The position numbers and the translations under genes were made by a program. A stretch of 13,772 nucleotides of DNA from Gammaproteobacteria bacterium GWE2_37_16 (GTDB lineage Bacteria; Pseudomonadota; Gammaproteobacteria; UBA9339): assembly GCA_001801285.1 (NCBI GenBank), contig MGXG01000023.1, forward strand, positions 1 through 13,772. The letters are read 5' to 3'. A model generated the notes under the pieces. That model had not been told where the DNA came from and made no database searches. It saw only the letters and a list, made by a program, of their open reading frames with translations. This document shows, piece after piece, positions 5,823 to 11,641 of this stretch (positions are counted from its first letter, which is position 1; each line of letters starts with the position of its first letter).

Positions 5823-7262
5823 CTAATCCGTCCCACCCACTGTCAATTCATCGACTTTAATAGTAGGCTGTCCAACATTAACAGCTACAGACTGTCCATC
5901 TTTGCCACAAGTGCCAACTCCTGGATCAAAAGCTAAATCATTGCCAATCATTGATACTTTAGTCAACACCTCTTGCCCACTGCCAATTAATGCTGCGTTT
6001 TTAATCGGACGTGTAATCCTGCCATGTTCGATCAAATAAGCCTCGCTTGTAGTAAAAACAAAGTTACCCGAGGTAATATCTACTTGTCCCCCACTAAAAT
6101 TAACCGCGTAAATCCCCTTTTCCACCGAAGCGATAATGTCCTCAGGTGAATGGGATCCTGCCAACATATAAGTACTTGTCATACGTGGAATAGGAACTGA
6201 GCCATAAGACTCGCGCCGCCCATTACCTGTAGATTTCACCCCCATCAGCCGCGCATTGAGCTTATCTTGCATATAACCACATAAAATTCCGTTTTCAATC
6301 AACACCGTCTCTTGTGTTGGCGTACCTTCATCGTCGACATGCAAAGAACCGCGCTGCCCATTGGGAATATTACCTTTATCAATAACAGTACATATTGGAC
6401 TAGCCACACGTTGTCCAACTTTACCTGCAAAAACTGAACTACCTTTGCGATTAAAATCACCCTCCAAACCATGCCCTACTGCCTCATGTAATAAGATACC
6501 AGGCCAACCTGGTCCCAAAACTACCGGCATAATTCCAGCTGGTGCAGGTATAGCATGCAAGTTAACTAAAGCAACGCGCACTGCCTCGCGCGCATATCTC
6601 AAGCCTCTATCATTTTCTAAAAAAAATTTATAACCAAACCGCCCTCCACCACCAGCGGATGCACTTTCGCTTCGTTCCTTATCAGTAACAACTACATTGA
6701 CCGATAAGCGCACTAATGGTCGAATATCTGCTTGTAAACCATTTTCTGAATCGGCAACTAAAATTAATTCATAACAACCATTCAAACTAACATAAACATG
6801 TGTTACGCGACGATCTTGCAAAAGAGCCTCTTCATAAAGTCTATGCAAAAAAGCAACCTTTTCATCAACATTTAAATCAAGTAAAGGATTAGCTTGTGAA
6901 TATAAAATTGAAGATACCGGTAAAATCCTTGACTGAATTGGAATAACCCCATTCTGACCTGCATCAGCAATGCTGCGCGCCGCTCTAGAAGCCTCTTTTA
7001 AAGCTGGCAGACTTATTCCTTCAGAATATGCATAACCTGTTTTTGTTCCACTAATAGCCCGAACACCAACCCCTTCGTTAATTCCAAAAGATGTATTTTT
7101 AACCAACCCATCTTCCAAAACCCAAGACTCATCTTGCATATGCTGAAAATATATATCTGCTGCATCAATCGCCCCATCCATTGAACGTTGCAATAAGCGA
7201 TTAACGTCTTCGACACCAAGACCGTTAGGGGTTAAAAGAATGTCGGAAACTATTGGAAGCAT
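5823..7262 (-). CDS. tldD: TldD metallopeptidase subunit
   Basis: Cytoplasmic zinc metallopeptidase subunit of the TldD/PmbA family. TldD pairs with TldE (PmbA) as a heterodimer that degrades unfolded peptides and matures certain modified peptides (microcin B17, CcdA turnover in E. coli). It has 479 aa against 481 in E. coli and is collinear throughout. The zinc motif HEAVGHGLEGD gives His259, Glu260 and His264, and the third ligand is expected at Cys452 in GVGTCGKDG. Other hallmarks are GGGGRFGY (204-211), DEGTP, GYMQDKLNARLMG, TGNGRRESYG and the C-terminal TVGGT. The start matches the family length, but upstream there is only AT-rich sequence (attttctttATG) with no clear Shine-Dalgarno. The tldE partner is not in the window. 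Spacing to the next upstream gene is 265 nt, so it probably has its own promoter. Confidence 0.97.
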   Translation of the reverse strand: MLPIVSDILLTPNGLGVEDVNRLLQRSMDGAIDAADIYFQHMQDESWVLEDGLVKNTSFGINEGVGVRAISGTKTGYAYSEGISLPALKEASRAARSIADAGQNGVIPIQSRILPVSSILYSQANPLLDLNVDEKVAFLHRLYEEALLQDRRVTHVYVSLNGCYELILVADSENGLQADIRPLVRLSVNVVVTDKERSESASAGGGGRFGYKFFLENDRGLRYAREAVRVALVNLHAIPAPAGIMPVVLGPGWPGILLHEAVGHGLEGDFNRKGSSVFAGKVGQRVASPICTVIDKGNIPNGQRGSLHVDDEGTPTQETVLIENGILCGYMQDKLNARLMGVKSTGNGRRESYGSVPIPRMTSTYMLAGSHSPEDIIASVEKGIYAVNFSGGQVDITSGNFVFTTSEAYLIEHGRITRPIKNAALIGSGQEVLTKVSMIGNDLAFDPGVGTCGKDGQSVAVNVGQPTIKVDELTVGGTD

Positions 7263-7363
7263 AAAGAAAATTATAAATTTTGAATTATAAATTTTAAATT
7301 AATGAATCACTGCGTGATAATTCTCAAGATATTTTGAATTAATAATTAGCCATTTGCAATCAA

Positions 7364-7560
7364 AGATATGTAAATTAAATTATTATATAAATCAATATGT
7401 TAGTAAACAAAAGCTGTAATATCTCAAAAAGTTAAGGTATTACAAATTGTGATTCCGTAGCCGCAGGCTTTAGCCTGCGCTAAAATACGTGTTAAATCAT
7501 ATACATATGCAATAATGAAGACGCAAGCTAAAGCTTGCGGCTACGTAACTTGCGACTACG
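7364..7560. repeat. palindromic intergenic element, copy 2 with AT-rich flank
   Basis: The AT-rich repeat (7364-7406; a long near-match to 5074-5116) is followed by gtaatatct ... gattccgt, as in copy 1, and then the 87-bp core 7458-7544. Core arms gtagccgcaggcttta (7458) and taaagcttgcggctac (7529) pair with one mismatch. Each arm alone forms a perfect 7-bp hairpin, cgcaggc/gcctgcg at 7462-7479 and cgcaagc/gcttgcg at 7522-7539. A further half-arm (7543-7560) follows. The right arm lies inside the 3' end of the PQ-loop gene and supplies its stop codon. Confidence 0.75.
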
Positions 7561-7863
7561 AGTTTTTACAGATTTTGCCATTTTTCTTTTTTTCTGTAGC
7601 CGATAAAAAATAATCAACCCCGTCACTAGCCCGCACATTACCAAACTCACAGAATATCCTACTACTAATAAATAGTCTTGATTGATAAATCCATGCAAAA
7701 TTACAAAAACTTGAATCAAACAAAAACCACTAAACGTAAATAACGACAATTCTTTGGCGTCTTTTACCCGCAAAAGCTGAATTATCTGTGGCACAAACAA
7801 GAACGCATTGACAAAAATCCCCGCGCCAAATCCAATTTCGATGATGTTTTTTAAATATAGCAT
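7528..7863 (-). CDS. PQ-loop (SemiSWEET-like) small membrane protein
   Basis: 111-aa inner-membrane protein with three predicted helices (about 6-27, 42-60, 65-88). Helix 1 ends in the hallmark FLFVPQIIQLLRVKDAKELS (Pro25-Gln26). This is the pattern of a single triple-helix SemiSWEET/PQ-loop unit, which works as a dimer and in characterised members carries sugars. The substrate here cannot be read from sequence. After the third helix comes a basic tail, and its last ten residues (RSRKLRSRKL) are encoded by the palindromic repeat, so the native C-terminus has probably been replaced by repeat DNA. The start codon has no clear Shine-Dalgarno (aattttcttATG). It is divergent from the SAHH-like gene and upstream of tldD on the same strand. 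Confidence 0.8.
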   Translation of the reverse strand: MLYLKNIIEIGFGAGIFVNAFLFVPQIIQLLRVKDAKELSLFTFSGFCLIQVFVILHGFINQDYLLVVGYSVSLVMCGLVTGLIIFYRLQKKRKMAKSVKTRSRKLRSRKL

Positions 7864-8175
7864 AAGAAAATTTTACAATTACAAATTTGTCTTTTAAATG
7901 ACATAAAACCAACAGGTCACAAAAGTTGCGAATTACTTAATTTTAATATCTTTGTCAGATTTTTCAACCTTACTTTTTTAATGAAAAGAATATGTTAACA
8001 TCTAAAATTAATGTAAATTTCAAAAAAATATAGTATAATAAAAAAAATTAGAAAATTTCATAAAGAACAAAGTACTATTTTTTATATAATTAAATTTTAC
8101 AGTTATCCTTATGGTTCGTTAATATTTTGAATTGAATGTTAAAAATAACCGTATATTTTGTACTTACATAAACAT
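7864..8175. other. 312-nt AT-rich divergent promoter region
   Basis: This region separates the minus-strand PQ-loop gene from the plus-strand cluster and should contain both promoters. It is extremely AT-rich, especially 7970-8100. A consensus TATAAT (8034-8039, plus strand) and a weaker TATATT (8152-8157) are candidate -10 boxes for the plus-strand cluster. Neither has a good -35 at standard spacing. No gene or repeat is recognisable. Confidence 0.55.
8034..8039 (+). promoter_or_regulatory. candidate -10 box for the SAHH-like/PTP/kinase cluster
   Basis: Perfect TATAAT about 137 nt upstream of the ATG at 8176, without a recognisable -35. In such AT-rich DNA a chance match is quite possible. 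An alternative TATATT at 8152-8157 would give a nearly leaderless transcript. Confidence 0.3.
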
Positions 8176-9243
8176 ATGAGTATTTCAACCCTAGCCGAGT
8201 ATGGCTTTACTAAATTCCCAGCCGCAAGAATGCCATTCATGGCTGAATCTGTAGAGTATTTTAAAAAACATAAACCTTATTCTGGGCTAAAAATAGTACA
8301 TAACAACCATCTCACGCTATCTTCTATTTGCAAGCTAGCCCCCTTATTGCTTTCTGGCGCTTCGTTGACAATAACCGTTACAGATTCACTGCAAGCCAGC
8401 CCCGATGTTATAGAAATTTTACATGAACATGGGGTAAATATCACCAAAATCAATGATTTAAAAGACGATTTCGATATTCTTTTGGATTGTGGTGCTGGCT
8501 TGGCTAATATTGTGCACCCACGTATTGGTGCGATTGAACAAACTCAATCAGGAAAAGTAATTTTTGAAAAACAGAATCGATATCCTGTTATATCTGTAGA
8601 TGAAAGCTACGTAAAAAAATTAGAAACATTATATGGAACTGGAGATGGATTTAAAAGAGCATTTAACTGTTTAGTAAAAGAAGATTTAGCCGGTAAAAAA
8701 TTTGTAGTTTTTGGTTATGGCAAAGTTGGTCATGGTATAGTTCGGGAATTAAAAAAAATGCAATGCAGCCCAATAATCATTATAGAAATGGATAATGAAG
8801 CGCTTAATCGAGCACGATTGGAAAATTTTCAGGCTTTGTCAATTAACGAAGACTTGGGGTCGATAAAAAAACATTTAAAAGAAGCGTTTTGTGTTATTAC
8901 TGCAACGGGTGTACCAGGAGTAGTTTCCAAATATTTTTCCAGACAAGATATTTCTGATGGCTATAAAGTTAATATGGGCACAGAAGATGAGTTCGGGGAA
9001 AATTTCTTAGCTGAAGATGTATTAGCAAACAAAAAACCATTAAATTTTATTCTGGAAGAACCTACGCTGGTGGAATTTTTAGACCCCATTTTTTATGCCC
9101 ATAATGCCGCTATTGATTTATTATTAACGAAAAAATTTGCAGCGGGTTTCCATTCCTTACCATTAGATTTCGATCTGAACATTTTATTACGTTGGTCAAA
9201 ATTTCATAAAACTGATGTATCCGAAATTTATCAGTTTATATAA
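8176..9243 (+). CDS. short S-adenosylhomocysteine hydrolase-like NAD-binding protein
   Basis: 355-aa soluble protein with the SAHH fold. The N-terminal substrate-type domain begins FPAARMPFMAE, matching SAHH 'ARMP'. HNNHLT keeps the His of the SAHH HMT motif (His45 here). LLDCGAGLANIVH and GAIEQTQSG align with the SAHH blocks LDDGGDLTNLIH and SEETTTG. The Rossmann domain starts near 175 with GYGKVGHG (180-187). Several catalytic positions differ: the Asp of LDDGGD becomes Cys, the second Glu of SEETTTG becomes Gln, and the KSKFDN region is altered. The C-terminal NAD-clamping tail of real SAHH (usually 430-470 aa) is missing. It is therefore unlikely to hydrolyse SAH, and its substrate is unknown. 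I prefer the ATG at 8176 to a TTG at 8158, because homology begins after it; neither has a Shine-Dalgarno. It is the first gene of a tight three-gene cluster. Confidence 0.75.
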   Translation: MSISTLAEYGFTKFPAARMPFMAESVEYFKKHKPYSGLKIVHNNHLTLSSICKLAPLLLSGASLTITVTDSLQASPDVIEILHEHGVNITKINDLKDDFDILLDCGAGLANIVHPRIGAIEQTQSGKVIFEKQNRYPVISVDESYVKKLETLYGTGDGFKRAFNCLVKEDLAGKKFVVFGYGKVGHGIVRELKKMQCSPIIIIEMDNEALNRARLENFQALSINEDLGSIKKHLKEAFCVITATGVPGVVSKYFSRQDISDGYKVNMGTEDEFGENFLAEDVLANKKPLNFILEEPTLVEFLDPIFYAHNAAIDLLLTKKFAAGFHSLPLDFDLNILLRWSKFHKTDVSEIYQFI

Positions 9244-9253
9244 TTTGATTTTT

Positions 9254-9260
9254 TGAGGTG
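9254..9260 (+). promoter_or_regulatory. Shine-Dalgarno that fixes the PTP-Tm-1 start
   Basis: tgaggtg lies 4 nt (6 nt from GAGG) before the ATG at 9265. This favours that codon over the in-frame TTG at 9253, which the Shine-Dalgarno itself overlaps. Confidence 0.75.
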
Positions 9261-9264
9261 CTTT

Positions 9265-11616
9265 ATGTCTATTTTAGATATTTTACAACAACGCTTTTGT
9301 GAGGAAAAAGTATTTAATGATTTGTTTTCGAACGTCAAATATTTTACAAATGGCTCTGAAAATAAAGCAATACGAAGATTATATTTTTCACATGATCCGA
9401 GAGTCAGAACAGATTGTCGTTGCCAGGATTTTCCAGCCTATAAAAACCTTCTTTTTCCTAATTATAACGCTAATCAATATGAGGGCTATACAGTTTGTGA
9501 AGGTCCAAATCCGCTAAATATTACGTCATTGAGGAATTTTTTTACTGATATTTGTTTTAATGAAAATGAATGTTGTATAATTGACACATTAATAGTGGTG
9601 GGTGATCCTGCTGGAAAACCACAAGATATAAATTCGCAATTTGTTGATTATTTCTCACACTCTTATCAATATCAAGAATATGAAGTTAGTTCACAACTTG
9701 CTTCATCCACAAAAAATATTAATCAATTTAGTTTGCGGATTAAAAAAAATAGTCCAAGTGGAATGCTAGAAAAAACATTAACAGTTTATCAATTACCCAA
9801 TGTCCCTGATCATAACATTGCTGTACTTACTCCCGAAGATGTTAATATATTGCATAAAATCGCGGATGAAATAGATCCGGCAAGAGTAGCTTTACATTGT
9901 GCTGCCGGACTTGGGCGTTCACCATCAATACTGTTTTCTTTCATATTATTTAAAAAATTTTCCGAGATTTTTTCCGGTTCAGACGCTGCAGTGGCAAGAA
10001 AAATCGTGCAAGAACTTGCTTTATTCCGATCTATTAGACCTGCAGCAATTCAAAATCCGACTCAATTACAATGGGCAATTTCGCTAGCCTTGGCATATAA
10101 AGGAATAGACTGGAATTTATATCCAGGGAAACAACGCTTTGAAATGCTAGAGTTTCCAACTATAGCCATGATCGGTGCTTTTGATACCAAAGGGCAGGAT
10201 TATCAGTATTTATATCAAAAGATTATTCAGCATGGTTTTGATGTTTTAGCTATTAATACGGGAATATCAACACCAAAAAATTGCTCTTTCCCGATTGATA
10301 TTACACCAGAATTTTTGCTTCAAGGCACTGGTTTTGATTTGGGGGATTTATGGAAGGAGCAAGATCGACCAAAGGCAGTATTAGCTATAAAAAATGGTTT
10401 AAAAGATAAAATTTTATCATTATGTACGTTTTGGAATGTTGCCGGTGTAATTGGGATAGGTGGTACTAATGGCACTGAAGTAATTACTAAAGCTATGCGC
10501 AAACTACCAGTGGTAATGCGGAAAATTTGTATATCTACAGTAGCACAGCATGAAAATTGGGTGTATGGAAAAGCAAATAATATTACTTTAGTGCCATGTA
10601 TAACCGACGTTGGGGGCGTTAATCCATGGAGTTCCACCTCCTATGACCAAGGCGTTGATTTGGTTTGTTCTAATGAAGCACGTAATTTCGCATGTTTACC
10701 AACTCCTCGAAAATACAAAATGGTTCGCCCTAATAACCAAATAACTATCGGGATTACCATGTTTGGTAATACAACTGCCTGCGTAGAACGTTGTCAGGAA
10801 TTATTGGAACAACGCGGTTATCGCACCATGGTTTTTCATGCTGTAGGCACAGGAGGAAAAAATTTAGAAAAGTTAGTAAAAAGGGGGGAAATTCAGGCTG
10901 TTTTGGATATTACCACACATGAAGTAGCAGATTTCATATGTGGGGGAGTATTTAGCGCGGGACCTAAGCGAATGAACGCTCCTGCTGCTGCACATGTTCC
11001 ATGGGTGATTGTTCCAGGTTGTGTTGACATGATTAATTTTAACGACCTTGATACAGCAAAAAGCCATTTTCCTGGTGGGCTATTTAAAGTATGCAACAAG
11101 GCAGTAACAGTGGTAAGAACCAACGAGGAACAGAGTAAACAAATTGGGCGATATATAGCAGAGAAAGCTAATGCAGCATATCTGGCTAGCATAACCAAAC
11201 CTGCTCCTGTATGTATTCTTTTGCCGTTAAATGCCCTATCGATGTTTGATGCAACAAGCAATTGGCACGATGAAAAAGCTAATCAGGCACTTTTTAGTGC
11301 AATTGAAACAAACTTAGATTCAGCAATTTCACTTGAAAGGGTGAATGCCGCAATCAATGATATTGAGTTTGCTGAAAGAGCCGTTGTGAGGTTAGTAGGA
11401 TTTCTTTCTCATGAGAATAAACCCGCTTCAGCATCAGTACGATCTTTATCCCCATCCTTTTCCGATAAAAGCAATAGATCTGCAGATATATCGTTTATAT
11501 CATCAGAAACAGGGTGTATTAGCTATAAAACTACAAGAGAACATTTGTCATCACAAAATTCTGTTTGTTCCGATGATTCTGATCAACACGAAAGTTCTAT
11601 ACAACAACACATTTAG
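9265..11616 (+). CDS. classical protein tyrosine phosphatase fused to Tm-1-like/UPF0261 ATP-binding module
   Basis: 783-aa soluble fusion. Residues about 30-280 are a classical PTP domain: a degenerate pTyr-loop region (RCQDFPAYKNLLF), the general-acid loop VPDHN (Asp182), the P-loop HCAAGLGRS (Cys212, Arg218) and a Q-loop QNPTQLQWA (Gln263, Gln267). Residues about 297-712 are a two-domain Tm-1-like (UPF0261) module: GAFDTKGQDYQYL, the nucleotide loop GIGGTNGTE (from 397), DVGGVN, then MFGNTTACVERCQELL, FHAVGTGGK, GGVFSAGPKR, VPGCVDMINF and LLPLNALSMFD. Plant Tm-1 binds ATP; the bacterial function is unknown. The third TIM-barrel domain found in some relatives is absent. The last 70 residues are a Ser-rich, probably disordered tail. 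The gene lies 21 nt after the SAHH-like gene and 25 nt before the kinase. Phosphatase activity is likely from conserved residues, but the substrate (phosphotyrosine, phosphoinositide or other) is open. I know of no described protein with this architecture. Confidence 0.88.
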   Translation: MSILDILQQRFCEEKVFNDLFSNVKYFTNGSENKAIRRLYFSHDPRVRTDCRCQDFPAYKNLLFPNYNANQYEGYTVCEGPNPLNITSLRNFFTDICFNENECCIIDTLIVVGDPAGKPQDINSQFVDYFSHSYQYQEYEVSSQLASSTKNINQFSLRIKKNSPSGMLEKTLTVYQLPNVPDHNIAVLTPEDVNILHKIADEIDPARVALHCAAGLGRSPSILFSFILFKKFSEIFSGSDAAVARKIVQELALFRSIRPAAIQNPTQLQWAISLALAYKGIDWNLYPGKQRFEMLEFPTIAMIGAFDTKGQDYQYLYQKIIQHGFDVLAINTGISTPKNCSFPIDITPEFLLQGTGFDLGDLWKEQDRPKAVLAIKNGLKDKILSLCTFWNVAGVIGIGGTNGTEVITKAMRKLPVVMRKICISTVAQHENWVYGKANNITLVPCITDVGGVNPWSSTSYDQGVDLVCSNEARNFACLPTPRKYKMVRPNNQITIGITMFGNTTACVERCQELLEQRGYRTMVFHAVGTGGKNLEKLVKRGEIQAVLDITTHEVADFICGGVFSAGPKRMNAPAAAHVPWVIVPGCVDMINFNDLDTAKSHFPGGLFKVCNKAVTVVRTNEEQSKQIGRYIAEKANAAYLASITKPAPVCILLPLNALSMFDATSNWHDEKANQALFSAIETNLDSAISLERVNAAINDIEFAERAVVRLVGFLSHENKPASASVRSLSPSFSDKSNRSADISFISSETGCISYKTTREHLSSQNSVCSDDSDQHESSIQQHI

Positions 11617-11641
11617 TTTAAATAAGACCAGAAGAGTGAAC

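Noticed and set aside
2101..7560. CRISPR array among the spacer repeats
   Set aside because: The repeats are dispersed, palindromic and not regularly spaced; no cas gene is present.
8158..8175. TTG start giving a six-residue longer SAHH-like protein
   Set aside because: No ribosome-binding site precedes it, the extra residues (LHKH-type) have no family support, and the ATG at 8176 begins just before the conserved block.
8176..9243. Annotation as a functional adenosylhomocysteinase (ahcY)
   Set aside because: It is too short, lacks the C-terminal NAD clamp and has substitutions at catalytic positions by hand alignment.
9253..9264. TTG start for the PTP-Tm-1 fusion
   Set aside because: The Shine-Dalgarno tgaggtg at 9254-9260 overlaps this codon and is well placed for the ATG at 9265.
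10893..11261. 122-codon minus-strand ORF inside the Tm-1 region (also 10320-10637)
   Set aside because: These are shadows of the strongly conserved plus-strand Tm-1-like coding sequence.
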